64,000 nucleotides of DNA from positions 62,001 through 126,000 of the forward strand of contig JAULBX010000892.1 of the NCBI GenBank assembly GCA_032358255.1, given 5' to 3'. The notes beneath the pieces were generated by a model. That model did no database searches, was not told the origin of the DNA, and saw nothing but the letters and a program-made list of their open reading frames with translations. The position numbers were made by a program, and so were the translations under genes. How positions within the stretch are numbered: the first letter of the stretch is position 1; each line of letters opens with the position of its first letter. The DNA comes from Heterotrichella gracilis. Its lineage: Eukaryota; Sar; Xanthophyceae; Tribonematales; Xanthonemataceae. This document shows, piece by piece, positions 45,501 to 56,858 of this stretch.

Positions 45501-46784
45501 TGTGTTGGTTGGCCTGGTAGTCCAGTCTGGACCACTGCCCCGTGTGCTTCGCCCCGCCATGATACTGCGCGATGCAAAAACATATTGAAATCCTGCTCAA
45601 ATGTCGCCAAAGCACAAGACAGCAAGACCATACAATTTCAAGATCATTTGAAACCCACTATTTCATTTGTATGCGAGCAAACTCACCAGTTGGTAGCTCT
45701 CCTCCACATAGATGTTCCCCCAGTTGGACACCTCAATCTCACGCACAAGCTGCTTGACCTCCCCAAACGGCTCATTGTTCTCAAAGTGCAGAGTCACAGC
45801 GGTCAAGGAGTAAGCAGGGACGCTGGTGTAAGGACCATAGGTGATCTCCGAACCCCGCTTTCCAACTGGCGAGATCTCGGTGTAAGTCTCCACCTTGCCA
45901 GCGGTCAGCTTCATCTGCAGCATATGATGCGATACTGAGCAACCACGTCCCTTGCTTGGTGTATGCTATCACAACAAAAGGACTGTGCTGCACTGCCACG
46001 AACCTTGACAGTCTCAGTTGCCACTTCATACGGCATGATGGCGTACAGTGGGACAGTCATTATCACACGCTGGCTGTCAGACTGAGAGATCTCGGCTGGG
46101 TACGGCTTCATGACCCTGGTGTATGCCGCGTATACTTCGATGGTTGCTTTCTGCTTGCTTTTCAAGGGAGTATCAAGCTCCACTGCATAGCACGATGCAC
46201 CTGACGGGGCCCCATCCAGTGTCACTGGGGTCACCTGTGAGGATACAGACTATTGAAAAGATTTGCACAGTGCTGCACTATTGTTCAATGCTGGATTAAG
46301 AGAAGCTGCACCCATGCCCCTGGGCTGTGGGCTGTGTTGCATTGCCATCACTTGAGCATCACCCACCTTGAGGTCACCACTGTCATTACCAGTTCCAGCC
46401 TGTAAATACATCCAAGTAGTTAGTAAACAACCTGTCAAGTGGTGACGGGAAACCACCACAGCGCAAGAGCTGGCTTACCTCCAAGTACGCTTGATGTGCT
46501 GCCAGCGCCTCAGATGTGCACCAGTGCACACTGGTTGCTGCACTGCTTTGTTCGTTCTTGATGCTGATGGTATCCGTGACCGTAATAACCTGGCCTTCCA
46601 CAGCAAACTGCGCGGGCACTCTGTGTGTGAGCTGGTGTGCAGGCACACGACATTGTGCGCAGTGCATGGAGCATGCATGCAAAACACGCACCTCTCTGTT
46701 CACACTGTCCACGGTGAGAGCGGAGGCCAGCCCGAAGGATACAGCGAACGTGGCCAACAAGGTGTACAGGATATGTTGTCCCAT
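42528..46784 (-). CDS. OST1: Ribophorin I / oligosaccharyltransferase subunit OST1
   Basis: This is an ER type I membrane subunit of oligosaccharyltransferase. Exons are 46784-46692, 46607-46479, 46399-46367, 46234-46004, 45914-45687, 45564-45478, 44727-44629, 44326-44147, 43884-43811, 43602-43322, 43217-43105, 42858-42706 and 42623-42528. They join to 598 residues, as in plant OST1 (about 610). A signal peptide (MGQHILYTLLATFAVSFGLASA) leads. Family blocks follow: ISQSDSQRVIMTV, YGPYTSVPAYSL, HFENNEPF, EIEVSNWGNIYVEE, GAKHTGQWSRLDYQ, PRYPLFGGWRINF, YPYGVEQSFDTKYTYLDT. A single membrane helix (EPLLLIGAFALFFATIMVYV) precedes a charged coiled-coil tail. The exon 2 acceptor (46607) was chosen because it is the only one keeping frame. 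Confidence 0.95.
45205..45310. repeat. Phased A-tract / AAAACAGCC repeat in OST1 intron
   Basis: About ten short A-tracts (AAAACAGCC, AAAATGGCC, AAAATCGC, AAAATAGC and variants) recur roughly every 10-12 bp. Such spacing is expected to bend DNA. They lie within the long intron between OST1 exons 6 and 7. Confidence 0.7.
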
Positions 46785-47309
46785 TCTGCCGACAAGGACT
46801 GCGCCAGGTTGCTTCTGAAACTGATGTCTTATGGAGTTTGATCAGTGCACTCAGCACATCAGGAAAGATGGTGAGGCATTCCAAGCGTATCAAGCACGAT
46901 GCGTTGTGAAATAGCATGAGCAGAAGACAAGTGCCGCTTACACATAGCTCCCTGCTGCTTTTGCAGAGGTCATACCGATCCCTGCAAAAAGGTGCCTCTG
47001 TCCATGCATTGGCAGGGGGAGAGTGGTTTGCTGAAAGAACACGGGGAGGTTGGACCGGTCTGGCCTTCGACGGCCATGCTGACCTGTTTACAAAGTAAGC
47101 ACGGTGCCACCGTAAACCTGTCTGTTTGAAGCAAACCCACTTCAACGTGCTCGTTTACGCGCTTCTTCTTCTTGTCGCCTTCATGTCGCAAATCTGCTGA
47201 CCTCGGCATGGCACCGCATTTGCCAATTCATGCTTTCATTGTGACCCAAGTTGACTCCTGTTAAAACACAGCGCCAACCACCCTCTTTCCAGCAAACAGT
47301 GAAGCTTCA
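46785..47309. promoter_or_regulatory. Divergent spacer, OST1 and POC5-like gene
   Basis: The 525 bp between outward-facing starts probably carry both promoters. I recognise no specific element. Confidence 0.45.
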
Positions 47310-48688
47310 ATGAGTGAGGACACGCAGATAGCTTCAATGGCTATTGCAGAGGAGGACTTGTCCAGACACCAGTTGTTCGAAATTGCTGGTGTCGTGGACG
47401 AAAGCCTGCAACACTTGAAGGTTGGTTACATTGCCTTTAGAGGGTTTATGATATTGGGTTGTTTTGGTTGCCCTTATTTAAGCTCACTATGTTGCGCTTC
47501 AGGTTCAATTGGAGCAGTTGCATCTTGCTCACTTGGATTCAGTCAACACTCGACACGCTGCAGCACTGAACCTAAAAGCAGTTGAAATAGAGCAGCTGAG
47601 CACCAACATTGACACACTGACCCGCCAGTATGTAAAGGATACGCTGTGCCTTGAAAGGTGCGCTCACTAGCTGCACAGTGGGTATGCATGCATGCTGCAA
47701 AATTGCACGTCTGGGGGGGGTCAGTTGTGAAGACTTTACACTTCCGCTTGTATTGCTGACACGATGGCTTATTTGTTTGAAGGCTGGCAAGCAAAGTTGC
47801 ACAGATGAAGTCAACGGCCACGGTTTCAAGGTTATTGCACAGCTGGAAAGCTTTCAGTGAAAACAGGCAGAGTAAGAAGAGAAGCCATGTTTTAGCGGCT
47901 AGGCACAACGTTCGAAGACTTCAGAAACAAGTTATTTGGTTTTGGCACAAACAAGCACAGGGAGAAAAGCGTGCCTCAGTGGGTATAATACTGGTGTATG
48001 TATGCCGTACCAGCTGGTTGAATGTTTTAACATTCCAAACTCAGCCTGCTCTTATTGTTCCACAAGAGGAGCCAAACAACTTTTTTGGTTGCCAGGCTCA
48101 GCAAGTGCACCAGCAACAGGTGGAGACGGCATCCACCAGCGCGTGGGCACAAGCTACTGAGATAATCGAATCTCTGAAAGCGCAGCTAGTGGAGGCAGAT
48201 GCGCGGCTATCGCAGGAGCTGAAGGACAAGTTGAAACTGGAAGAGGACATGAAGCAGGCTTTCATGCGCGGAGTGTGCGCCTTGAACCTTGAGGTGGGTG
48301 ATGCCTGGCACGTGGCTACCTACCATCCATTCAAAGGTGCACCCAGCTGGGTGGGTGCACGGTGTGTGGGGTTTTGCACATAGGTATGGCCAGAGAGGGC
48401 TGGCTGCATGCCTATGGTGACCAGAACCTGTCTGGGGCTTGGCGAGGGCTCGCAACATTGCTCCCTTGCGTGCATCACAAGGCTCCTCAGATAGTCTTCC
48501 ATAACTTGACATGCGCTGTTTCGCTGCCCACGCGCATGCTCCATATATGGCAGTGCCAGTAGTAAAATTTAACGCAATATTTTATGGTAATGCAGGCTAT
48601 AACCATCATGAAAAGGGGCACATTTGGAAATCCTGTGGCAGCTCCAGAAGAACCCACAGAGTCTGACCTCGAGACGGAGGGCACCTGA
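47310..48688 (+). CDS. POC5: POC5-like centriolar protein
   Basis: POC5 is a centrin-binding protein of the distal centriole lumen, needed for centriole elongation and basal bodies. Exons are 47310-47420, 47503-47657, 47783-47978, 48045-48293 and 48596-48688, giving 267 residues, shorter than the human protein. The middle has Sfi1/centrin-binding-like helices with Trp (LLHSWKAF, VIWFWHKQ) and long coiled-coil runs. The identification rests mainly on the C-terminal block KQAFMRGVCALNLEA, which matches the POC5 signature as I know it. Family assignment is from memory of the motif, so another centrin-binding coiled-coil protein is the alternative. Confidence 0.75.
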
Positions 48689-49474
48689 CTCAAGATTCTA
48701 TCGATATCAGTTTTGGACTCCGAGTGACTGAGGATTACACTGTGAACTTTGCATAGCAAAGTTGTAAAAGGTTACCATTAAATTGCTTGAGCAGTTTGAC
48801 GATGGCGAGCATCGTTTGTGACTAACTCTATTACAGTGTCATTCCACTTGACAATGAACCACTGTGACAGTCTGAAGGATGTATTTCTCGCATAACATGT
48901 AGTACTCAAACCAACTAAGTTCAAAAATCATTTACCACCCCAATTTGTTGTATCTTTGACATGCATTGGCGTACTGTGGGTGCCACCAATCGCCACAAAA
49001 GCACTAGGAAATTAAGGAAACGGACTCTGCATACATGTGGCTGCAGTATGCCATGCTAAAACTGCGCACATGGGTACATAGAGAGCCACAGTGTGTGAGC
49101 CCACATTGCACATGCAAACACACGACTTTAGACGAGCACCCCCCAAATTCAACTCCTTCCAAGTTCTTCCCTCCCAAAATCGCATGAAAAACATGCCAAG
49201 CTGAGTAACCACAACGGGCGGTAAAGAACTATGCTACTTCATCATATTGCAGCCAGCATTATGTTTATAGCTGTTGGTATTGCAGTGCATTGTGCCAAAG
49301 CAACTGTGCAATGAAACTGCTACATCTACCGAACAAACCCATGTGCTCCTATCACATAATAGCTTGCACCCTTGCCTTTGACCGGAGTTTGCCGCTGATG
49401 GCAATTCAATTTCCCATTGCAAAGGAGGCTGGGACGGCAAGTAGGTCAGCAGCTCCCGTTCAGATTGCTCCTTC
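48689..49474. other. Convergent spacer, no recognisable gene
   Basis: This lies between the 3' ends of the POC5-like and glutaredoxin genes. No motif-bearing open frame, RNA gene or telomere-like array was seen. Confidence 0.5.
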
Positions 49475-50655
49475 TCATGACAACATCGCTTTCTCTACAA
49501 CCTCTTTGAGCTCTCCAGATTGGAATGCCTCTGCGAGTTCATAAAATTTTGTTGTATTTTGCTTCTGTAGTAGAAACGAGTGGCAGGCAAAAAAGGAATT
49601 GCTACCCACCTAGGGTGATATCGCATCCGCCAAAGAACTCCCCGTCAATGTACACTTGTGGGAATGTTGGCCACTGGGAAAACTCTTTCATGCCGCTGCG
49701 AATGCGCTCGTCTTCCAATATGTTGACAGTGACGTAGGGGACCTCCAGCTGGTTGAAAATCTGGAAGGGTGCACTCAAGTTGGTGACCAAAAAATGGACA
49801 GTCGGGTGCATGGCATGGCGCAGCAATGGAACACTGTCAACTTGGCGCCATCATCAATCAACAATCGCCATGTCATGCACCGGATTGCACAACCCTGTTT
49901 TGGGTTGTGAAATCCGGTGCATGACATGCCGTGGCACAATATTAGTTGGCGCCAGCCGCCAAGCCAGTTCAACGATCCGGTTCAATGGCTTTCAAACTCA
50001 GGCAGATGATGCCTACTGTACCTGGACCACAGTGTTGGAGAAGCCGCACTGTGGAAACTGCTTCGTTCCTTTGATGAAGGCCACTACCTGAGTAGGGACA
50101 GGAAGTGGAGAGGCATGATGAGCACAGTGGAAGTGCTGACGTGTGGTGTGGCTAGATAGGTTCTGCAAAGGAAGTAATCAAGACTAGAAAGGTACCTGGA
50201 AGGAACCAAGACTAGAAACCTACCTTGTTCTCTGTGACGAACGCTGACAGTGCCTCCTTCAACTCTGTTGGCAGCCCAGTTCCTGTATCTGGGCCTGGTT
50301 GAAGCCAAGCAATAACTGTAAGCTTCAAAGTCGACTGCTGGCATCCCCTAAATGCAGGCGCCCTCCACCGAAACTTCCTAATGCATGCATATGGGTGCAC
50401 AAGCGATGTTCCTAGCCAGCCAGCCTGAGCAACTGAAAACGTGCTAAGCGGTAACTATAGCAGGTGGTCTGTGCAAAAGATCGACGTGCTGAGCTTACCG
50501 AAGCTGGCCCTGATACCCCGTTGCCTGAATCGCGCAGGCTGCAGGCGCAGTTTATGTTGGAGAGCTTGGCACCGCGGCGCCACACTGCACCCCCGCACCC
50601 TTCTGCATGCAAGGGCTCCAGCAACCGTATGCAACGCAGCGGCAGCCACGCTCAT
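49475..50655 (-). CDS. GRXS14: Plastid monothiol glutaredoxin (GRXS14-like, CGFS type)
   Basis: CGFS glutaredoxins bind a bridging 2Fe-2S cluster and carry Fe-S clusters in plastids. Exons are 50655-50499, 50294-50224, 50087-50022, 49760-49610 and 49530-49475, giving 166 residues. The first ~55 residues are Ala/Arg-rich and fit a transit peptide ([19 protein letters not shown]). The core has [13 protein letters not shown] with the active [24 protein letters not shown], the cis-proline segment [13 protein letters not shown], and [15 protein letters not shown] at the end. The last exon starts at 49530, inside a longer open frame. This acceptor is chosen because it restores the conserved DITLEA junction. 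Intron 3 holds a foldback repeat. Confidence 0.95.
49844..49953. repeat. Foldback element with 52-bp arms in glutaredoxin intron 3
   Basis: Arms 49844-49895 and 49902-49953 are inverted copies around a 6-nt loop. The inner ~25 bp (TGTCATGCACCGGATT, then CACAACCC) match almost perfectly and both ends are GGCGCC. It may be a small MITE-like element or a hairpin RNA source. Confidence 0.85.
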
Positions 50656-51110
50656 ATTGGCAACTATGCTCCTGCGACGTACGGGTGCAAGTGGAAGTGC
50701 TTAATGTGTGCACTGGCTATATAGTTGACTACGACCTTCGCTTGCAACTGCAGGTGGAAACGGTGACAGCAGGTTGCGCGTACTGTTATAGATTTCACTG
50801 GCAAACTCTTCTCTTCTCTATCGATACTCTGAGCCATCAGTCTGCACATCGTGAGGGACACAGTGAGTGGTCCACACCTTCCTCCACAGTGCCCACTGGA
50901 TAGCCCTGGCCTAGCGACAGCGACGCTGTTGCACAGGCTGGTGATAAAGCCATAGCTTTCACTACGGTTCCTTTGTTCTTTCTTCCCGCCGTGCCTTGAC
51001 GAGCTTCCTTGTTAGCACAGTCTGTCACAATTTCGCAACCATCGGTTGACATTTTGTGCCACGTCAATCTGCCCATCCACTCACGTTTCGGAGATTCAAC
51101 GACAGCAACC
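50656..51110. promoter_or_regulatory. Divergent spacer, GRXS14 and Psb27
   Basis: The 455 bp between two plastid-protein genes with outward-facing starts form a candidate shared promoter. No element is specifically recognised. Confidence 0.5.
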
Positions 51111-52659
51111 ATGCAAGCCACACAGAGCCTGGGAGCCTGCCGCGAGGCCTTTGCAACAAGGTGGGGCCTTTGCTGCATTGGCTACTTGAAGCGTGCACAC
51201 TTGCGCTGTAGTTCGTGTACTGACTGGATGGCATAGGTGCAGGCCATCATCAAGCGCAGCCAGGCCAAGCAGGCAGACTGTCCAAGCAGTCCGTGCCCAG
51301 CAGGTATTCTCCTCGCAGCTGTTGAGAGTTATCTCATGGAATTTTGCTGCACGTTATGACATATCACCGCTTGCCAGCCAACGTGATGGCACTCTCCACT
51401 ACACACACAAATGTGGAACCATAGGATATCCTTGACAGCGTTGTTGTAACCGTCCACTTTGCTGCCTGCAGACCACTGGCGAGCTGAGCAGGCGTGAGGC
51501 AGTGGCCAGTGCAGTTGCTATGGCTGCTGGCCTCCTGTCAGCCTCACCTGCCCATGCTTTCTTGGGCTTTGGGGAGAACAAGGAGGAGGTGTACCTGAAA
51601 GAAACGGTGGGGACAGATAGAAACACACTGACTGGTTTGCTGCAGTGACTGCTGTTGTTCAGGTATCCTGACCTCTGGTGCTTTACAGGGCGATATGATT
51701 GTGGCAGCAAAAGCAGTGATTGCTTTGCCCAAGGATGCCCCCAACAAGGCAGAGGCCCTGGCAGCCGTTCGGCAGCAAACCAACGCGTGGGTGGCAAAGT
51801 ACCGCAGGGAACCAACCTTTGGAGGACGCGCGTCATATGGGTAAGTCTTCTCACTTCACATTGAGCCTGTGGCAACCCCTGTGGCAAATCCAGATGTATA
51901 TATACTATGCACACCGACCCCATCTAACCACTTGCTTGTGCAGCAGCACATACCCATTGCTGTGTACCAGAAGCTTACCACTCACATTGTCTCTGCAGCA
52001 ACACATACACGGCTTTGAACGCTCTCGCCGGCCACTTCAACAGCTTTGGGCTGGAGGCGCCCATCCCCAAGAAGCGCCTTGAAAGGATCACCAAGGTATT
52101 GAAAGTAGCCACCCGCGTTGCAGTTCACACCGCATGGTACCCTAACTACGTAGGAAGGGTTGAGAGTTCACAAGCCACGCCGTGCTGACTTGCGCAGCTA
52201 CCTCTATGGCGTTGTTGCACCATCACTGGATGGCATGTGTATGACCTGTGGAGAGCACCTATCCCTAAGAAGTGCCTTGAAAGAATCACCAAGGTGGGTG
52301 ACTAGTCACCCGCATTGTAATTCGCATGGGCATAACTTATGCATGTTGCGGGTACCTGAAGTAGGGTCGAGGGCGCACAAGCTATGCCATGGTCATGATG
52401 CCCATAGCGTTGTTTCACGTGTATGCCTGCTGCAACATTAATAAGTGTCATTGCCACTTGCCTGGAGGCCATTGCCGCAAATGTAGCTGCACCATATCAG
52501 CTTATTACTTGGTCTTTGTTGCAAATGTAGCTGCAGCAACTTAGCTAACGACCTCGTGCTTGTCCTGATCTGTGCTCTTTTCTATCATGCTTTCTTACAA
52601 GGCGTTGCTTTCTGCAGGAGCTGGAGGATGCCACCAGGGCTCTTGGCCGCGGGCGCTAG
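51111..52659 (+). CDS. PSB27: Photosystem II assembly/repair factor Psb27
   Basis: Psb27 is a thylakoid-lumen protein that binds CP43 during PSII assembly and repair. Exons are 51111-51160, 51243-51303, 51472-51606, 51689-51840, 51999-52095 and 52618-52659, giving 178 residues. A bipartite presequence is visible: an Ala/Ser/Arg-rich stroma-targeting part, then SRREAVASAVAMAAGLL ending in the lumen cleavage motif AHA before FLGFGENKEEV. The RR pair suggests Tat import. Family hallmarks are TNAWVAKYRRE, GRASYGNTYTALNALAGHFNSFG, APIPKKRLERI and the C terminus ATRALGRGR. The next gene (53.5-56.9 kb) is another PSII-assembly relative. Confidence 0.94.
52240..52345 (+). repeat. Copy of Psb27 exon 5 3' end with donor region
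   Basis: About 52246-52340 repeats the end of exon 5 and the intron beyond (real copy about 52050-52150). Shared words include CCAAGAAGCGCCTTGAAAGG (here CTAAGAAGTGCCTTGAAAGA), ATCACCAAGGT and CACCCGC. It is in the downstream intron and could act as a weak competing donor. Confidence 0.85.
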
Positions 52660-53510
52660 ACAGCGAATATGTGCTTTCTGTGCCAACTTGGTCGTATTTT
52701 TTGAGAGGATTTTGAAGCAGTACCATACTGAGATTGTGAACCGATTGGAGTTGTTGGTTTTTGTTCAGCCAAGGCTTAGCGAGTCCTGAGATTTTGAGCA
52801 CTGATACTATTGGGAGTTGGGAGTGGCAGTGCGCTTGCCCAGTGGATGAACTGGTACAGCAACACTACGAAGTTGATTCAGTTTCAGTTCGATTCAATCG
52901 TGGTTGACCGTGAGTCATTGCGTGAGATATTGTAACACTCAACGGGTGTCATCCCAAAGCATGCCTGCGAATAGGACATGGACGCGGGTGCTGCTGAGCC
53001 AACAACTCAGCAGCAGCCCGAAGCCCTAGACAGTCTGTAGTGGTTAAACCCTGCCGTGGACCTGTTTCAGATACCAGGTTTTGGGGCGCCAGGGCTCACG
53101 CGTGTCCTGGATAAGCATTGGCAAGGCATTGCATGGGACCCGCAACATCATGTTTACAAACCACAATTGCACGCGCTTATGGAAACCAACAGGCAGTGCC
53201 ATTACAGCAAGAACCATACATAGGCGCCAAATTTTGAGGAAAGCACCTGGCGTGCTCAGTATAATGTACATGTATTTGCCAAGACTTGGTCACTGACCCA
53301 ACAACCAGTAGACCACCACGTGTGATTCATGACGACGGGTGCATTATCATAAAATGTCACACCATGTTATGGCGTAGAACCAACGCTGCCTTCCGGTGTG
53401 TGCAAGCGCATCAATGCCGAGTTCAACCTGAAAGCTCTCCAGACCACTGGCTAGCGCTAGCGTACTTTGGACATCGATACGTTTCAAATATTCTCCTCAG
53501 GCCAGCATGC
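52660..53510. other. Convergent spacer, no recognisable gene
   Basis: This lies between the 3' ends of Psb27 and the DUF1995 gene. Nothing beyond short open frames was seen. Confidence 0.5.
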
Positions 53511-56500
53511 TCAGTTTGTCAGCGACCGCATGAACCGCTGTATCGACGCAATTGTTGAGCCAATGACCTCTCCCACCCCTGCCTCCTGGGGCTTGCCATC
53601 CTCCCCAACCGGCCTCAGCGAATCCATGATCAGCTCATCCAACGACTCCCCTGCAACAGGGCACATGCACGTCAAAAATCACAGCCACAGCTGATGCACA
53701 ACAAAGGGTACAGTATGATATCTGCATTTCACACCACCATTGCAATGCGAGGATTTTCAACCTGTCTGCCACGGCTGTGAACATGCATGTCACTCAGCGT
53801 AGCTCTCTCCTTCCACCCAGCGGTTGGTAAGGGTTTTAGGGGTTCAACCCGGTTTCGGGTTTCTCCATCCAGCGTACCTGATGGCCGCTCGCGCTGCTCG
53901 GCAATGCGCCAGTAGCGGCCGTGAACGCGTGCACGTAAGGTGGCCAGTCATTGAGCCAGCGGCAGCACAAGGCACTTGATGCAGGGCCTATAATGCACTC
54001 CACAACTTCATGCTCTCATGACATGCATGTGATCCAGCGTTGCTCTGCCCCCTCCACCCAGCAGTTGCTTAGGGTTCCAGCGCACCTGATGGCCGCTCGC
54101 GCTGCTCGGCAATGCGCTTGTAGCGGCCCGGTGCACTCTCATCCTCAACGAACACCTGCCACATGCCGGGGTAGCGCCGGAACCTGCGTGAAGAGCACAT
54201 TTCACAAACCCTACAAACTTGCACCATGAGATACAGAGAAATCAACTACAGAACAATGGAGGAACCGAACTAAAGAACTTCAAATAGGGAGAGAAAGAAA
54301 TAGCATGGGCGCCTGCCGCGATATGAAAACCAATGTAGTGTATAGGCCTGGGCTGTGGTCATGCAGCAGAAGAGAAAATTATTTCACTTACACTGATCCG
54401 ACGTCTCCCACGGGGCGCAGGGAGTAGGTGATGAGGAATGTGGATAGGAAGCCCTCCCTCAGGCGGCGCGTGCTCAGGCCCACGCCGACGTCGCCACTGC
54501 AGGCATTGGGGCGGCTTGAATGTGGCTACCATCGTGTGGGACTACACAGAAAGGTGGGGGGTACATGGACCCTACTACTGCCGATAATGAGACGGTTGGG
54601 TGTGGCTGCCATGTGCCATCTCCCCCATGCAGTGATGTTGTGTAGTTTGTGAAGAAGATATTTGCAATATGGAGGTACCCTGCCTGTCCTTGAACAGGCG
54701 CGTTGGTGAAGTAGAGCAGCATGATAAAGGCGCATGCACTGTGGTGAGGGTACAGGGTGTAGGGTGTGTGATGTCGGGGCACATAGTGGCGACTGGATTA
54801 CCTGAGCAGGCGAGGGTTAATTATGACCAGCAGGACATCCTCAGGCAGTGGTTTAGGGTTTAGGGTTTGTGTGTGGTGACTGGATCACCTGACCAGGCGG
54901 GGGTTAAACATGACCAGCGGGACATCCTCACGCAATGCTTCAATTCAAGGTGTGGGGTTTAGGATTCAGAGTTTTTGTGTGGCAACTGGGTTACCTGACC
55001 AGGCGAGGGTTCGTTGTTTAGAATTTAGGACTATGCAACGCAAACAGATTACAATTACCTGACCAGGCGAGGGTTGAACATGACCAGTGGGACGTCCTCA
55101 GGCATTGCTGCTGCGATCCGGCGGGCATCATCCAGGCCTTGCGGGTCTGGGGCAGCAAACACCACCAGCTGGTCATCCTCAGCCACAGGCTTTCGGTCGT
55201 TCAGGGATGCGAACTCAAAGGGGCTGTCCGGCCATTGGTTCTTGAGCATCGCTGCCACGCCCATGTCAGGGTAGATCTGCGCCCAATTTCCAAAAATAAA
55301 TCAAAACTAAAATAGATTGTCCAAGGTCTTTTTTCATGTGGTGATGATTTGAGGGCTCATGGGAAGAATTTTAGGGATGCAAACTCAAAGGGGCTGTCTG
55401 GCCATTGGTTCTTGAGCATGGCTGCCACGCCCATGTCAGGGTAGATCTGCACAGCCACGCATTGCAAATGCGGACATGATTCCACACTTGTGATCCAGAT
55501 GGCGACGACCCAGATGGGCAGCAGCATGAACCTGAGACGCCAACCCGAGGACAATGCTTTCTTCATGCGGTGATCAATGGAGAGATCAATGGATTTGGGG
55601 CTGGTTCAGGAGATAGCCATGGCTCTTGGTTCAAGAGAAACAGCATCAAGCTTCGGGCTCCTTGGAAATACATTGTGAGGCACGCATTTCAATAGCAGAC
55701 GAGACTTTGATGCGGCACTTGGCAGTTGCGGAGAATACAGGACGTGCAGGCAAGTATGACGAGATGCTCACAGAAGATAAAGGATTCTTGGCAGACGCTT
55801 AGGGATTGTCCAAAAGTGTAGGCCTGCTTACCGCCTTGATTCTGAGGCCCGGCGTGTTCTGGGCGAGGTTCTCCAAAAAGCGCTTAGTCAGCTTCCAGAA
55901 GCGCAGCTGGTCGCCTGTTTCAGCAAAGATTGCGCCAGAGGTGGGGTCCCAGAACTCGGGAAGGAGCACCTCCACCTGTGGAAGCAATGGCTTGTTAGTG
56001 AGGGCGGGTTTAGGGTATGCAGTGTAGGGTTTAGGGTTCCAGACTTCTGGCAGGAGCACCTACACACGCGGAGACAGTGGCCCACTGAAGGGGGGAGTAG
56101 GGTCTAGGGTCTAGGGTCAAGGGCTGGGTGGCATGGGTTGTATTTGGGTGGCTGCTGTACCGTATGTAACCAACTAACTAAACATAGTCGCGAGCGTGCA
56201 GTGGCTTACGGAGAACGCATCTGCCATTGGGTAGATGCCTAGCAACTCCCGTGCTAGTCGAAGGGCAAGTGTGGTATGCCATACATGGGGAGCAACACTC
56301 ACAATACACCGCTGCACTCCGCTCTCGATGGCCAGGCTGGTTGCCTCCCCCGCTTGCTCCAACGCATCGGCGAGGCTGTCTGGCAGAACCTGCACAGCAA
56401 CACCCCTTTAAACAAGGCATACATGTCGTATGATTAAGTATTGTTACTGGATAGTTGTAGTGGAGAAAGACGAGTGGAACCACCGCAGAGGTTTGATGCA

Positions 56501-56858
56501 TGGATGTTGAGGATGGGACATGCATGAGCAAAGCATGCCAGCAGATGCATGACGAGCACAACTGGCATACAGGACGTACATCGTCATCCCGGGGCTCTTC
56601 AGAAACCTCCACCGGTATCTCTACGGCAGCAGGTTCCTCTGGGGCCCCACCAACTGCTTCTGGGCTGCTGGCCCTCAGCACATGGGTGCTCGTCCTGGCT
56701 ACCCTGCCATGTGCACCATGTGGAGAGGGTCTGCACCCCGTGTGCAATGCCCTGCTGCTAAATACGTGTGGCACTGCTGCAGCGACAAAGCTTGCGCCTC
56801 TTTGGGCGCTTTGCGGGTGGGCTAAGGAGCAGCCCCTGGTGAGTGCTGAGTGCGGCAT
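53511..56858 (-). CDS. Chloroplast DUF1995 protein, LPA3-like
   Basis: DUF1995 proteins are plastid proteins of the green lineage; Arabidopsis LPA3 helps insert CP43 into photosystem II. Exons are 56858-56580, 56389-56303, 55975-55832, 55276-55059, 54496-54392, 54183-54086 and 53650-53511, giving 356 residues. The N terminus is Ser/Ala/Arg-rich and fits a transit peptide, then an acidic linker (EEPAAVEIPVEVSEEPRDDD). DUF1995 starts at LPDSLADALEQAG and includes VLLPEFWDPTSG, DMGVAAMLKNQWP, APDPQGLDDARRIA, DVPLVMFNPRLVSG, FLITYSLRPVGDVG and FRRYPGMWQVFVED. I assign the LPA3-like name from domain and length; another DUF1995 member is possible. Several introns hold copies of exon edges. Confidence 0.82.
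53870..53935 (-). repeat. Copy of DUF1995 gene exon 6 3' end
   Basis: GCGTACCTGATGGCCGCTCG, continuing CGCTGCTCGGCAATGCG, repeats the donor edge of exon 6 (real 54080-54130). Preceding words (CTCCACCCAGCrGTTG, CATGTCACTCAGCGT) also match the intron next to the real exon. It lies in the downstream intron. Confidence 0.88.
54795..55012 (-). repeat. Three copies of DUF1995 gene exon 4 3' end
   Basis: ACCTGAsCAGGCGrGGGTTAA followed by TGACCAGCrGGACATCCTCA recurs at about 54801-54848 and 54884-54940, with a shorter copy near 54992-55010. This is the donor edge of exon 4 (real 55057-55105). TTTAGGGTTTAGGG and relatives lie between copies. Confidence 0.9.
55370..55462 (-). repeat. Copy of DUF1995 gene exon 4 5' part
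   Basis: About 90 bp repeat the start of exon 4 with its acceptor (real about 55204-55282, coding IYPDMGVAAMLKNQWPDSPFEFASL) at very high identity. It lies in the upstream intron, keeps the acceptor and frame for about 28 codons, then ends at a TTTTAGGG-like word. Confidence 0.9.
56025..56070 (-). repeat. Copy of DUF1995 gene exon 3 start
   Basis: A TAGGGTTTAGGGTTCCAGACTTC run leads into GGCAGGAGCACCT, which resembles the exon 3 acceptor edge (real 55945-55982). It lies in the upstream intron. Confidence 0.7.
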
